64,000 nt of DNA, taken from assembly GCF_016722925.1 (NCBI RefSeq), contig NZ_JAEQNC010000006.1:310001-374000 (forward strand), read 5' to 3'. The notes under the pieces were generated by a model that searched no databases, had not been told where the DNA came from, and worked only from the letters and a program-made list of their open reading frames with translations. Origin of the DNA: Phytoamicus setariae (GTDB lineage Bacteria; Pseudomonadota; Alphaproteobacteria; Rhizobiales; Rhizobiaceae). Of this stretch, positions 19,622 through 28,973 are shown in pieces. The position numbers and the translations under genes were made by a program. The stretch's first letter is position 1. Each line of letters starts with the position of its first letter.

Positions 19622-20344
19622 TCAAATGTCTTGTACGATTGTCCGCAGGCCACCGCCTGTCAGGATCTTGGCGAATTCGCCCTTATGGTGGATCGAAAAT
19701 ACGATTATCGGGATATGATTTTCCCGCGCAAGTGCAACTGCAGCAACATCCATGACTGCCAGGCCTTTTTCAAGCACTTCCGAATGGGTCAGGCTGTCAA
19801 AACGTGTAGCGTCAGGCACTTTCTTCGGATCCGCGGAATATATACCGTCTACCTGAGTGCCCTTGAATATCGCTTCTGCACCCATTTCGGCGGCGCGCAG
19901 GGCTGCGGCCGAATCGGTGGTGAAGAACGGATTGCCCGTGCCACCGGCGAAGATCACCACCCGGCCGAGCGAGAGGTGATAAAGCGTTGCCCGCTGCGAG
20001 AAGCTTTCACAGATCTCCGGCATGGCAATAGCTGACAATACGACAGTGTCTATATCGAGCTTGCGCAGCGATGTAGCCAGTGCCAGCGCGTTGATAACGG
20101 TCGCCAGCATGCCCATGTGGTCGCCGGTCACCCGGTCTCCCCCCTTGGAGGCAACGGCGACGCCGCGGAAAATATTGCCCCCGCCGACAACGACGCCGAC
20201 TTCAACGCCAAGCGCGCGCGCCTCGGCGATATCGGAGGCCATTCTGTCGGCGACATTGACGTCAATGCCGAAGCCTTGCTCGCCCATCAACGCCTCTCCC
20301 GAGGCCTTAAGCAGGACGCGTTTGTAGATCGGTTTCGATGTCAT
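19622..20344 (-). CDS. pyrH: Uridylate kinase
   Basis: PyrH phosphorylates UMP to UDP and belongs to the amino acid kinase family. The 240-residue protein has the N-terminal [11 protein letters not shown] phosphate-binding segment, VGGGNIFRG, and [13 protein letters not shown] typical of bacterial UMP kinases. The ATG at 20344 has GGGAGA upstream and is preferred over a longer frame to 20368. It is separated from tsf by 242 bp that contain a strong hairpin, so it may have its own promoter. Confidence 0.96.
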   Translation of the reverse strand: MTSKPIYKRVLLKASGEALMGEQGFGIDVNVADRMASDIAEARALGVEVGVVVGGGNIFRGVAVASKGGDRVTGDHMGMLATVINALALATSLRKLDIDTVVLSAIAMPEICESFSQRATLYHLSLGRVVIFAGGTGNPFFTTDSAAALRAAEMGAEAIFKGTQVDGIYSADPKKVPDATRFDSLTHSEVLEKGLAVMDVAAVALARENHIPIIVFSIHHKGEFAKILTGGGLRTIVQDI

Positions 20345-20522
20345 GGAATCTCCCGTTACGGCAAGCAAATTGTGGCAGACGCTGCGCAGCGGCGCGGCAT
20401 TCTAGATCTCCTCGCCGCCAAAAGCGGCAAGAAAAAGCCGATACTTCGACAAAAGCGAAGAGATTTTCCGGCAAATGGATCAATCGGTCCGGAATCGACT
20501 TCTGTCAGATGCGGATACACGA

Positions 20523-20550
20523 AGGGCATCGCGTTGTCACGCGATGCCCT
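20523..20550 (-). terminator. Strong hairpin downstream of tsf, possible terminator
   Basis: A perfect 12 bp stem (20523-20534 with 20539-20550, loop TGTC) lies 36 nt after the tsf stop and 179 nt before the pyrH start. No long U-run follows on the minus strand, so termination may be partial; the rest of the pyrH-tsf gap shows no gene. Confidence 0.55.
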
Positions 20551-20586
20551 CTTCATTCCACAGACTCTGGTTAACCAGAGAAACTG

Positions 20587-21513
20587 TTACTTCTTGGCAA
20601 CGGCCGCGACTTCGGCAGCGAAATCGCTTTCTTCCTTCTCGACGCCTTCGCCGAGAAGCAGGCGCACCATGCCGGTGACTTCGATCGGGGCGCCAGCGAG
20701 CTTTTCAGCATCCTTGACAGCCTGACCAACGGTCACTTCCGGGTTGATGACGAAAGCCTGCGACAGAAGAGCGACTTCTTCGAAGAACTTGCGCATACGG
20801 CCTTCGACCATCTTTTCGATGATGTTGTCCGGCTTGCCGGAAGCGCGCGACTGTTCGATGAACACGTTGCGCTCGCGCTCGGCTACACCGGCGTCGACTT
20901 CGTCGGCACGGATCGCAAGCGGGTTGGTCGCAGCGATGTGCATGGCGACCTGCTTGCCGATGGAGTTGAGGACTTCCTTGTCGCCGACCGACTTCAGCGC
21001 GACGAGCACGCCGAGCTTGCCGATGCCGTCGCCGGCAGCGTTATGGATGTAAGTTGCAACAACACCGTGTTCGACATGCAGCAGGGCCGAACGGCGCAGC
21101 GTCATGTTTTCGCCGATCGTGGCGATCGCGTCCTTGATGGAATCTTCGACGCTCTTGCCGGTCGCCGGATAAACGGCCTGGGAAACAGCTTCCACAGTGC
21201 CGTCGGTGCCTATGGCAACATTGGCAATGCCGCGCACGAGTTCCTGGAAAGCTTCGTTACGAGCGACGAAATCGGTCTCGGAGTTCAGTTCGATCGCAAC
21301 AGCTTTGGTGCCGGCGCTGACGACGCCGATCAGGCCTTCGGCTGCGGTGCGGCCGGACTTCTTGTCGGCCTTTGCGATGCCCTTGGCGCGCAGCCAGTCG
21401 ATAGCTGCTTCGATATCGCCGTTGTTTTCAGTCAGCGCCTTCTTGCAGTCCATCATGCCTGCGCCGGACTTTTCGCGCAGGGTCTTGACCATTTCAGCCG
21501 TAATCGTGCTCAT
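20587..21513 (-). CDS. tsf: Elongation factor Ts
   Basis: EF-Ts is the GDP/GTP exchange factor for EF-Tu. The 308-residue protein begins with a UBA-like domain carrying [16 protein letters not shown] and continues with [12 protein letters not shown] at the start of the dimerisation core. It is downstream of rpsB, the almost universal pairing, with a hairpin in the 242 bp spacer. Confidence 0.97.
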   Translation of the reverse strand: MSTITAEMVKTLREKSGAGMMDCKKALTENNGDIEAAIDWLRAKGIAKADKKSGRTAAEGLIGVVSAGTKAVAIELNSETDFVARNEAFQELVRGIANVAIGTDGTVEAVSQAVYPATGKSVEDSIKDAIATIGENMTLRRSALLHVEHGVVATYIHNAAGDGIGKLGVLVALKSVGDKEVLNSIGKQVAMHIAATNPLAIRADEVDAGVAERERNVFIEQSRASGKPDNIIEKMVEGRMRKFFEEVALLSQAFVINPEVTVGQAVKDAEKLAGAPIEVTGMVRLLLGEGVEKEESDFAAEVAAVAKK

Positions 21514-21668
21514 TTTGATCCTCTTTAAATCGGCAAAGCGCTTGAGATCCCCGATGGGAGCAACGCAACTTCACGCCATTCGAATGGAGTTTATCGAGAT
21601 GCGTGACAGGGATGTGACGAAATCGTCGCCTGCCAATCCTCGTCTGCAATCATCCCGCATACGGGAAA

Positions 21669-21708
21669 GGCAAAGGCCACTCGGCGCAGTCGCGCTATAG
21701 CCTTTGCC
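21669..21708 (-). other. Hairpin in the rpsB-tsf spacer (possible attenuator)
   Basis: A perfect 9 bp inverted repeat (GCCTTTGCC at 21700-21708 and its complement at 21669-21677) encloses a 22-nt loop that holds a smaller GCGCGAC/TGCGC fold. It sits between rpsB and tsf, where many bacteria adjust the ratio of S2 to EF-Ts. The downstream U-run is short (CUUU), so partial termination or RNA processing is more likely than a full stop. Confidence 0.45.
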
Positions 21709-21755
21709 CTTGAATTCCATGGGCCGGGACATGGCGTCCCAGCCCTAACTTGGCA

Positions 21756-22514
21756 TCAGCCTTCGGCCAGAGCCGGCTCTGCAACCGGTTCAGCTGCTGC
21801 GCCGAGATCGACGCCGGCAGCGCCCTGCTGACGACCGAGGCCATCGAGGGCAGCGCGTGCGAACAGGTCGCAGTAGAGAGCGATGGCGCGCGAAGCGTCG
21901 TCGTTGCCCGGGATCGGATAGTCGATCAGGTCCGGATCGCAATTGGAGTCGATGATGGCGACGACCGGAATGCCCAGGCGCTTGGCTTCATCGATAGCGA
22001 TCTTTTCCTTGTTGGTGTCGATGACAACCATCAGGTCCGGCGTGCCGCCCATGTTGCGGATACCGCCGAGAGCCTTTTCAAGCTTTTCGCGTTCGCGCTC
22101 GAGGTTCAGGCGTTCCTTCTTGGAATAGCCCGCACCCTGGGTCGCGAGAATGTCGTCAACCTTGCGCAGACGAGCGATCGAATTGGAGATGGTCTTCCAG
22201 TTGGTCATCATACCGCCGAGCCAGCGGGAGTTGACGTAATACTGGGCCGAACGCTTGGCAGCGTCGGCGATCAGGTCGGATGCCTGACGCTTGGTGCCGA
22301 CGAACAGCACGCGGCCGCCCTTGGCTGCCGTGTCGCTGATAACCTTCAGCGCCTGGTTCAGCATCGGTACGGACTGTGCGAGATCGATGATATGAATGCC
22401 GCTGCGATCGCCGAAAATGTACTGCTTCATTTTCGGGTTCCAGCGGTGAGTCTGGTGACCAAAGTGGACGCCTGCTTCAAGCAGCTGACGCATGGAAAAA
22501 TCTGGCAACGCCAT
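21756..22514 (-). CDS. rpsB: 30S ribosomal protein S2
   Basis: S2 binds the 30S head and is needed for S1 docking. The 252-residue protein starts [20 protein letters not shown], followed by [15 protein letters not shown], all standard. The frame is open a further 36 codons upstream, but only the ATG at 22514 gives the correct N-terminus. The 174 bp upstream (22515-22688) should hold its promoter and leader; I see GC-rich short stems there but cannot assign a known ribosomal-protein leader. Confidence 0.97.
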   Translation of the reverse strand: MALPDFSMRQLLEAGVHFGHQTHRWNPKMKQYIFGDRSGIHIIDLAQSVPMLNQALKVISDTAAKGGRVLFVGTKRQASDLIADAAKRSAQYYVNSRWLGGMMTNWKTISNSIARLRKVDDILATQGAGYSKKERLNLEREREKLEKALGGIRNMGGTPDLMVVIDTNKEKIAIDEAKRLGIPVVAIIDSNCDPDLIDYPIPGNDDASRAIALYCDLFARAALDGLGRQQGAAGVDLGAAAEPVAEPALAEG

Positions 22515-22688
22515 GATCTGTAACTCCTTTTCCGGTTGAACCTCCGCGAAGCTTGAAGCAGGATTTTCACCTGCCACCGGGTGGAACCGACCGGATTTCT
22601 CCCGGAAAGCCCCAGACTTCACGTGTGGAATGGGGGCGCCATAAACCGAAACCGCAAGGAATGCAAGCCTTGGGTGGAAGAAACTGCA

Positions 22689-23648
22689 TCAGTTCTGCAT
22701 CAGGATCTCGACATCCTGGTTGCGGCCGGGCGTAACGGGAAAATCGCGCTGGTAAATCTTGTCCTTGTGGCGCGCGACTGCGGTGTACTTGCCTTCCGCC
22801 AGAATGACGACGGGAAACGCTCCGACGCTTTCGCTGACGGCATCGCCCGAAGCGGTCAGGATCGACCAGGCCGTATCGGCGATCGCCTCGCCGCCTTCCT
22901 GCGAAACAAGCTTGAGTGTGATCTTCGCGGCCTTGTGCTGGATTGTCGCTTCCGTGATCTTGCCAGCGGCAATCTGTATATCGGCACGGATCGAAGCATT
23001 CACGTTGCCGTAATTCGACACCACGTGGTAGGTGCCCGCATTCAGTCGGACCACCTCGTCGGGCTTTACGTCTCCCATGATCAGCCCGCGCTCACCGTCC
23101 TCGCGCACTTCGGTGGAGTATATGCTGAAGGTCAGCTCTTCCGGCGGGATGCGCATATCCGCGCCCGATACCGCATTGAGCACCATTCCGCCTGCATCGA
23201 GCACGAATACCTGCGGCGCGACGTCGCCAATTTCCGGCACGATCAGCTTTTTCGTTGCACCGGCGCGGCCGAAGGCGACATGGACGAAATACTCTCCAGG
23301 GGCGAGTTCGAAATTCGTCGCGCCACCTTCGGAGCTGGCCAGCAATGGAAGCTTGCCGTCAGCGCCCGCAATCGGCTGGAATACCCGCCAGGCGAGCCCG
23401 TAACCCATCGGCTTGCCCTTTTCCGTCAGGCGCGCTTCCAGATGCACGGTCTTGCCATGCTGCTGGACCGCCGCGTTGGGTTCGATTACCGGCGAAAAGC
23501 CGTTGAGGTGCAATTCATCCACCGATTTGGCGGTGCCGCTCTCGATTCCCGCAAACGGATCCTGGGCCGAGGCCGGCAGCGCAGCCGCGACAAGCATCGC
23601 CGCCAAAGGCACGACTCTCAGCAATCTGGTCAAAACCGGCTTACTCAT
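22689..23648 (-). CDS. Exported conserved hypothetical protein
   Basis: I do not recognise a named family. From the ATG at 23648 the protein is 319 residues with a clear Sec signal peptide (positive MSKPVLTRLLR, hydrophobic core, ASAQ cleavage site near residue 29). The mature part is mostly beta-strand in prediction by eye, with repeated segments such as GGATNFELAPGEYFVHVAFG and NAGTYHVVSNYG that resemble carboxypeptidase-like or PEGA-type beta-sandwich repeats (x-LxxGxYxV). It is probably a periplasmic or surface-associated protein. It is divergent from the nitroreductase gene, with 83 bp between start codons. Confidence 0.8.
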   Translation of the reverse strand: MSKPVLTRLLRVVPLAAMLVAAALPASAQDPFAGIESGTAKSVDELHLNGFSPVIEPNAAVQQHGKTVHLEARLTEKGKPMGYGLAWRVFQPIAGADGKLPLLASSEGGATNFELAPGEYFVHVAFGRAGATKKLIVPEIGDVAPQVFVLDAGGMVLNAVSGADMRIPPEELTFSIYSTEVREDGERGLIMGDVKPDEVVRLNAGTYHVVSNYGNVNASIRADIQIAAGKITEATIQHKAAKITLKLVSQEGGEAIADTAWSILTASGDAVSESVGAFPVVILAEGKYTAVARHKDKIYQRDFPVTPGRNQDVEILMQN

Positions 23649-23731
23649 TTTTGAGGGTTGACTCTCTCTGACACGGGCCCCACTTCTCCCGCAAACATCA
23701 TCCGAATTCAAGAGCCCCAAAACGAGGCAAC

Positions 23732-24313
23732 ATGAAGACCGACGCAGCCCTTATTAATTATCTTTCCACCCGTCGCTCCATGCCGGCGTTCCAGATGCGA
23801 GGCCCCGGCCCTTCCTCGACCGAAATCGAGGTAATGCTAAAGCTGGCAAGCCGCGTGCCCGATCACGGCAAACTCGCCCCCTGGCGCTTCATCGTCTATC
23901 GCGGCAATGAGCGCGAGCGCATCTCTCTTGAGCTTTCGGCCATTGCCAAGGCCAAGAACCCGGCCCTCTCGGAGGAGATGATAAAAGTCGAGGAAACACG
24001 GTTTTCTCGTGCGCCGGTCGTCATTGCTGTTGTCTCGACCGCAGCGCCAAATGTCAAAATTCCCGAATGGGAACAATTGATGTCGGCCGGCGCTGTCTGC
24101 CTCAACCTCCTGATGGCAGCCAATGCTCACGGCTACGTCTCCAATTGGCTGACCGAATGGATGGCATTCGACGAGCGAGCCTATCCGATCCTTGGCGTCA
24201 AGCAGACTGAAAAGATCGCTGGCTTCATCCATATCGGCTCGACCGACTTTCCAGTGGTGGAACGTCCCCGTCCAGAGCTTGCAGATATCGTCACCTGGGT
24301 TGGACAGGAGTAG
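23732..24313 (+). CDS. Nitroreductase family protein (YdjA-like)
   Basis: A 193-residue FMN-dependent nitroreductase of the short YdjA-like group. The FMN-binding RRSMPAFQ region opens the protein, [14 protein letters not shown] holds the conserved substrate-side residues, and the C-terminal [18 protein letters not shown] and GFIHIGS blocks are typical. Members reduce nitro or quinone compounds with NAD(P)H; the true substrate is unknown. It is followed 4 bp later by a flavin-reductase-like gene, so the two are probably co-expressed. Confidence 0.88.
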   Translation: MKTDAALINYLSTRRSMPAFQMRGPGPSSTEIEVMLKLASRVPDHGKLAPWRFIVYRGNERERISLELSAIAKAKNPALSEEMIKVEETRFSRAPVVIAVVSTAAPNVKIPEWEQLMSAGAVCLNLLMAANAHGYVSNWLTEWMAFDERAYPILGVKQTEKIAGFIHIGSTDFPVVERPRPELADIVTWVGQE

Positions 24314-24317
24314 AAAA

Positions 24318-24923
24318 ATGTTCTTTGACGCGAGCACCCGCGACCACGGCCTGCCCCACGACCCGTTCAAGGCGATCGTGTCGCCTCGACCGATCGGATG
24401 GATCGGGACGCGCGGCCGTGATGACTCGCGTAACCTCTCGCCCTACTCGTTCTTCAATGCGGTGTCCGACAAGCCCAAGATCGTCATGTTTTCGGCAGCG
24501 CGCGGCAACGATAGCCCGCGCAACGCCGAAGAGACCGGCGTCTTCACGTCAAGCTTCGTAAGCCACAGCCTCCTCAAGCAGATGAACACTTCGTCTACCA
24601 GCGTACCCTACGGGGTCGATGAGTTCGCGCTGGCCGGGCTGAAGCACGAACAGGGCAGAATGGTGGATGCGCCCTATGTGGCCGGTGCCTTTGCCGTGCT
24701 CGAATGCCGCACAATCAAGGTCGTCCGACCGGTTGGTCTGGACGGCCAGGACGCAGACGCCATCGTGGTGTTCGGCCAAGTAGTTGGTATTCACATCGAC
24801 GAATCCGTCATCCGCGACGGCAGGTTCGATCCGGCAATTGCCCGTCCGATCGGCCGAATGGGTTACATGGACTATACAGAGGCCAGCGAGGTTTTCGAGA
24901 TGATGCGGCCACCGCGCCCCTGA
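24318..24923 (+). CDS. Flavin reductase-like FMN-binding protein
   Basis: A 201-residue protein with the split-barrel flavin reductase fold: SPRPIGWIGT and NLSPYSFFNAVSDKPKIVMFS are the FMN-binding segments, and EETGVFTSSFVS matches the expected later strand. Close relatives are annotated as flavoprotein oxidoreductases of the NADH:FMN oxidoreductase group. The ATG at 24318 is 4 bp after the nitroreductase stop; an open upstream extension is rejected. Its stop codon lies in a perfect hairpin shared with the convergent downstream gene. Confidence 0.88.
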   Translation: MFFDASTRDHGLPHDPFKAIVSPRPIGWIGTRGRDDSRNLSPYSFFNAVSDKPKIVMFSAARGNDSPRNAEETGVFTSSFVSHSLLKQMNTSSTSVPYGVDEFALAGLKHEQGRMVDAPYVAGAFAVLECRTIKVVRPVGLDGQDADAIVVFGQVVGIHIDESVIRDGRFDPAIARPIGRMGYMDYTEASEVFEMMRPPRP

Positions 24924-24937
24924 GCCGCACTCAGGGG
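24917..24937. terminator. Hairpin between convergent genes
   Basis: Perfect 8 bp arms CCCCTGAG and CTCAGGGG with a 5-nt loop span the stop codons of the genes at 24318 (plus) and 24931 (minus). It could act in both directions, although no U-run is present. Confidence 0.45.
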
Positions 24938-25458
24938 GGCCCATCGGAGATGACCGCGCCTTGAAACCCCAAGGCTGCGGAGTGGCGGCGGAAGTCCTCG
25001 TTGATCGCCCCCTTTGCCGAATCGTAGGCGAAAACACCCAGCGAACGCGCCGAGATCGCGACCTGCATCCGCGCCAGCTCACCTATATCGTCAGCCATCG
25101 AGCCACCCATGTCATGGGCAAACGACGCACGATTCCAGCATAGCCCGGCAAGCCGCGCGGACTTTCCTTCCAGTGACGTCGCGCGCATCAGTCCTCTGGC
25201 GCTATCGGCAATGCTGGCAATGATTCTTATTGCCCCATCCCGAAGGCCAAGGCGCGCCTCAAGCACCGCAAGCGCGACATCGCAGGCCTGCAGATCGTCG
25301 CCCCCCTGGCAATCCGTCAGAACGACCGCTTGTGCGCCTCCGAGCTCCAAGGCCTGCAGTGACACGGTATCCCGCGCTGACACGACAGGCACAGCGCTGC
25401 GGGCGAAGAAGGATGCTCCCTCATCGACATAGGTCAGTATATGCACGGCCTTCACCAC
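24931..25458 (-). CDS. Short HpcH/HpaI aldolase/citrate-lyase-like protein, probably degenerate
   Basis: The second half (IASIADSARGLMRATS..., then RLAGLCWNRASFAHDMG and the final RHSAALGFQGAVIS) aligns by eye with the end of HpcH/HpaI-type CoA ester lyases, where IETARG..., RLxGLxxGxxDLxxDLG and AxxLGFxGKxxIHP occur. At 175 residues it is well short of the ~270-300 usual. The N-terminal part lacks the conserved arginine strand, and the terminal IHP is replaced by ISD. I infer a non-enzymatic or relaxed remnant. The start GTG at 25458 is chosen because GGAG lies 8 nt upstream. Confidence 0.6.
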   Translation of the reverse strand: MVKAVHILTYVDEGASFFARSAVPVVSARDTVSLQALELGGAQAVVLTDCQGGDDLQACDVALAVLEARLGLRDGAIRIIASIADSARGLMRATSLEGKSARLAGLCWNRASFAHDMGGSMADDIGELARMQVAISARSLGVFAYDSAKGAINEDFRRHSAALGFQGAVISDGPP

Positions 25459-25585
25459 CCACAGCACTCCGGTTCAATACTACCCACTATCGCTACGTTA
25501 ACGCGCAGCAAATGAACATAGTGAACCAATCGTAAACTTTTAATCGCTAATATCTCCCAAGGGCACAGCATAGGGGACAACAAGC

Positions 25586-26725
25586 GTGATCATCGAAACA
25601 TTTCTTCGGTGGGCGGACACGGCAAAGTCAAGCGATCGCGCTAAAGCGGCGAATGCGCTCGGGCGGGCTTGGCTGCAGTCCGACATGGATACTTCAGAAC
25701 GCGATGCGGCACTGATGGCAATGACATGGCTGCTGGACGACCCCTCGCCCAAGGTCAGGCTGGCGCTTGCCGAGTCGATAGCCGACGCGCCTAAAGCACC
25801 GCGCGCATTGATTCTGACGCTCGCATCCGACCAGCCGGAAATTGCCTGCCAGATCATAGCACGTTCGCCGGTCCTTACCGACGTCGATCTCGTCGATCTC
25901 GCAGCAAGAGGTGATGGCGTGACCCGGGCTCTGATTGCATCCCGCTTCATCGTCAGTTCACCCGTCTGTGCCGCCATCGGCGAAATCGGCGACGCGGCGG
26001 AGGTCGAAGCGCTGCTCGACAATCCCGGTGCAATCGTTACGCGACAGACGTTGCGGCGCCTGAGCGAACGGCTGGGTTATGTCCCCGCAATCCGGGAGTT
26101 GTTGCTCTCGCGGGAAGAGTTGCCAGCCGACGCGCGCCACAATCTCGCCGTCAGCCTATCTGACACCCTGTGCGGCAACGATCTCATCCGCTACGCCATC
26201 GGTGAAAACAGATTGGAACTCGTCCGCCGCGAAGCCTGCGAGGCGACGACAGTGGCGCTGGTCGCCGTGTCCCTGCCCGGAGACATACCCGCCCTTGCCG
26301 ATCATCTCAGGCGCGACGGACGCCTGACGCCAAACTTCCTGATGCAGGCGCTTTGCACTGGTCGGGTCGATTTCTTTGCCGCGGCAATCGTCAACCTTTC
26401 CGGACTGGCAGAACGCCGCGTCCGCTCGATTATGGCAGACGGCCGCTTCCACGCCATGCGGGCGCTCTACGAGGCAGCAGGGCTGGGCCGCGATATCTCG
26501 GAAATCTTTGTCGAAGCGACGCTGGAATGGCGCAAAGCCTTGCGCAGAGGCGAAGCAACCTACCTGGGCGCAATTGCCGGGCATCTCGTCGCCAAATTCC
26601 GCTTTGCCGAGAAAACAGGCGCCGTCGCCGACGAGTTGCTTGATATGATCGAGAGGCTTCACATCGCTGAACACCGCAAGTCGGCGCGCGATTATGCCTC
26701 ATTCCGGGTCGTCGAAGCCGCGTGA
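25586..26725 (+). CDS. DUF2336 domain-containing protein
   Basis: A 379-residue soluble protein starting at GTG (AGGGGAC upstream). It is almost entirely helical with HEAT-like alternation; the segment around residues 40-125 (ALMAMTWLLDDPSPKVRLALAESIA) is characteristic of DUF2336, a family largely restricted to alphaproteobacteria. Function is unknown; HEAT-like folds suggest protein-protein contacts. No signal peptide or membrane helix is seen. It stands alone between two minus-strand genes. Confidence 0.82.
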   Translation: MIIETFLRWADTAKSSDRAKAANALGRAWLQSDMDTSERDAALMAMTWLLDDPSPKVRLALAESIADAPKAPRALILTLASDQPEIACQIIARSPVLTDVDLVDLAARGDGVTRALIASRFIVSSPVCAAIGEIGDAAEVEALLDNPGAIVTRQTLRRLSERLGYVPAIRELLLSREELPADARHNLAVSLSDTLCGNDLIRYAIGENRLELVRREACEATTVALVAVSLPGDIPALADHLRRDGRLTPNFLMQALCTGRVDFFAAAIVNLSGLAERRVRSIMADGRFHAMRALYEAAGLGRDISEIFVEATLEWRKALRRGEATYLGAIAGHLVAKFRFAEKTGAVADELLDMIERLHIAEHRKSARDYASFRVVEAA

Positions 26726-26755
26726 CGCCTTGAGCGTCTTGCGACCAACATTCGG

Positions 26756-27187
26756 TCAGTCCACAATCTTGCGGGCGACCCAAGAGTAGGTGTCAGTGAC
26801 GAAGTGCACGGGCTTGCTGATGGTTGCTTTCATTCCCTTGCGGGTTGGCATCGCATTGACAAACAATGCAATGGCACGCTCTGTCATTCCCGGGTGCTTG
26901 TCAGCCGTGCCAACTGCCGTCTCTGGCGGAGTCGGATTTCCCGACACATCGAGATTGGCTTCCGCAACATCCGCCTCCGAATCCGCCAGGGCCGTCGTGT
27001 CCGCCGTCTGGCAGACCGCAACGACCATCGGGTGGTTTACGTTGCGAAACTTTTCGAGCTGCTTTTCAGATGCTGCATCGCAAGCCGCAATGGTCGCCCA
27101 TTGTTCTGCAACGGACGCGACAGGCAAGCATTGCACGCCGCTGTCGTCGCATCCCAAAATACTCATGACGATGAATGCTGCCTTCAT
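26756..27187 (-). CDS. Conserved rhizobial hypothetical protein
   Basis: Not recognised as a named family. It has 143 residues with a short hydrophobic N-terminus, MKAAFIVMSILGC, that could be a weak signal or lipobox-like segment, and further cysteines at VQC, AAC and VAVC positions, spaced as in small exported disulfide proteins. The C-terminal ISKPVHFVTDTYSWVARKIVD is well conserved in feel with other rhizobial proteins I have seen. GGGGATA precedes the ATG. It lies upstream of the HIT gene on the same strand, separated by 53 bp... reading toward lower coordinates it is the downstream partner. Confidence 0.65.
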   Translation of the reverse strand: MKAAFIVMSILGCDDSGVQCLPVASVAEQWATIAACDAASEKQLEKFRNVNHPMVVAVCQTADTTALADSEADVAEANLDVSGNPTPPETAVGTADKHPGMTERAIALFVNAMPTRKGMKATISKPVHFVTDTYSWVARKIVD

Positions 27188-27240
27188 GGCTATATCCCCG
27201 ATGCCTCGCGCATAGGATCTCCCATTCGATCGTGTTTATT

Positions 27241-27678
27241 TCATGAAATGAACTTCAAAGCCTCACGGATCATCTCCGCATTGTGCGCGAGGGTGCCTCC
27301 ATCTTCCAGTTTGGCGGCATGCGGCTTCAGCGCCACCCCGTCCTGAACCGGAATCACATGGAAGTGCAAATGAAAGACCGTCTGGCCGGCAGCCGGTTCG
27401 TTGAACTGGATCACACGCACGCCATCGGCATGAAATGCCTTCTTCACAGCCTTGGCGATCTTCTGGACCGTCGGCATCAACCACATGAATGTTGTCGGGT
27501 CGGCATCGAAGATGTTCCGCGAGGGCACTTTGGGGATGATGAGCGTATGGCCTTCTGCTTGCGGCATCACATCCATGAAGGCCAGCGTATGCTCGTCTTC
27601 AAAGACGGCATGGCACGGAATATCCCCTCTCAGAATCTTGGCAAAGATATTGTCTGGATCGTAGGGAATGCCGGACAT
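27241..27678 (-). CDS. HIT family protein (histidine-triad nucleotide hydrolase)
   Basis: The 145-residue protein ends its core with HLHFHVIP at residues 103-110, the histidine triad, and has the N-terminal DNIFAKILRGDIPCHAVFED block of the HINT/HIT branch. Such proteins hydrolyse adenosine phosphoramidates or related nucleotides in the cytoplasm. The Shine-Dalgarno GAGGAGA precedes the ATG at 27678. It is in the same orientation as the FemAB-like gene upstream (122 bp gap). Confidence 0.94.
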   Translation of the reverse strand: MSGIPYDPDNIFAKILRGDIPCHAVFEDEHTLAFMDVMPQAEGHTLIIPKVPSRNIFDADPTTFMWLMPTVQKIAKAVKKAFHADGVRVIQFNEPAAGQTVFHLHFHVIPVQDGVALKPHAAKLEDGGTLAHNAEMIREALKFIS

Positions 27679-27800
27679 GCGAATAGTCTCCTCATTATAT
27701 TTTAAAGCCGAGAGTGCGCCGAAAATGCTTTGGCTTCAAGCCTCGTGTGTGGTTGCCGCCATCATAGACACAGTCCTGACCAGTATGTTTAACCGCCGGA

Positions 27801-28973
27801 TCATTTCTCGTCATCGCGTCCCTTGCGGAAAGGACTGTGCTCCTGGAGATAATGGCCAATCTGCTCGACCTCGGCACGCTCCTGTCGGAGATAATCCTCG
27901 ACAGCCCTGCGCAAACCGGAATGGGCGATATAGTGGGCCGAGTGCGTGGTTACAGGCAGATAGCCTCGTGCGAGTTTGTGTTCGCCCTGTGCGCCCGCCT
28001 CGACCGTTCTCAGCCCGCGCGCAAGCGCGAAATCGATGGCTTGATGATAGCAGACCTCGAAATGCAGGAATGGGTGATCTTCGATACATCCCCAATGGCG
28101 GCCGTAAAGCGTCTCGGAACCGATGAAATTGATGGCACCGGCGACATATCGACCATTCCTGCTGGCCATCACCAGCAGGATGTCGTCCGCCATCCGCTCG
28201 CCGATCATCGAATAGAAGTCACGCGTCAGGTACGGCCGCCCCCATTTGCGGCCGCCCGTATCCATGTAGAAAGCGAAGAACTGGTCCCAAATGGATTCGG
28301 TAAGATCGTTTCCGGTCAGCCAGTCGATGGCAATCCCATCCTCGAGCGCGATTCGGCGCTCCTTCTTGAGCGCCTTGCGCTTGCGTGAACTCAAGGTTTC
28401 AAGGAATTCGTCATGGCTGCGATAGCCTTCGTTGACAAAATGGAACTGCTGGTCGGTGCGGTGAAGGAACCCTTGGCGCTCAAGCGATTGCCACTCCCCA
28501 TCAGGCAGGAATGTCACATGTGCCGATGAGATTCCGAGTGCGGCAGCATCCACCTTGATAGCCTCGCCCAGCGTCGTCAGCACAGTGCTGCGATCGGCGG
28601 CCGTTGCGGCAAGCAATCTCGGTCCTGTCGCAGGCGTAAACGGGATCGCGCATTGCAATTTCGGATAATAGCGGCCACCTGCCCGTTCGAAGGCCTGCGC
28701 CCAGCCGTGATCGAAAACGTATTCTCCCTGGCTGTGGCTCTTGAGGTAGCCGGGCACTGCGCCAAGCAATGCACCCGCATCATCCTCCAGCAACAGATGG
28801 CGCCCGAGCCAGCCCGTGTCGCGGGTGGCCGAACCAGACGCTTCGAGGCTATAGAGATAGGCGTGTGACACGAATGGGTTGTAACCGGCTTTGTTGTCGC
28901 GCGCTGTGCCATCGAGCCGGCTCCACTGAGCTGGATCGATGTCCCGAAAGCTTGCGACTGGACGTATTCTCAA
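27801..28973 (-). CDS. GNAT/FemAB-like acyltransferase (DUF482, peptidoglycan-recognition type)
   Basis: A 390-residue member of the DUF482 family (PF04339), a double-GNAT-like group related to FemAB. Visible marks are GYNPFVSHAYLYSLE near the N-terminus, SRKRKALKKERR in the middle, YLTRDFYSMIGERMAD, and the C-terminal AGAQGEHKLARGYLPV. The proposed role is acylation or peptidyl transfer; no substrate is proven for rhizobial members. It starts at TTG in a TTGA overlap with the GDPD gene stop, indicating coupling. Confidence 0.85.
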   Translation of the reverse strand: MRIRPVASFRDIDPAQWSRLDGTARDNKAGYNPFVSHAYLYSLEASGSATRDTGWLGRHLLLEDDAGALLGAVPGYLKSHSQGEYVFDHGWAQAFERAGGRYYPKLQCAIPFTPATGPRLLAATAADRSTVLTTLGEAIKVDAAALGISSAHVTFLPDGEWQSLERQGFLHRTDQQFHFVNEGYRSHDEFLETLSSRKRKALKKERRIALEDGIAIDWLTGNDLTESIWDQFFAFYMDTGGRKWGRPYLTRDFYSMIGERMADDILLVMASRNGRYVAGAINFIGSETLYGRHWGCIEDHPFLHFEVCYHQAIDFALARGLRTVEAGAQGEHKLARGYLPVTTHSAHYIAHSGLRRAVEDYLRQERAEVEQIGHYLQEHSPFRKGRDDEK

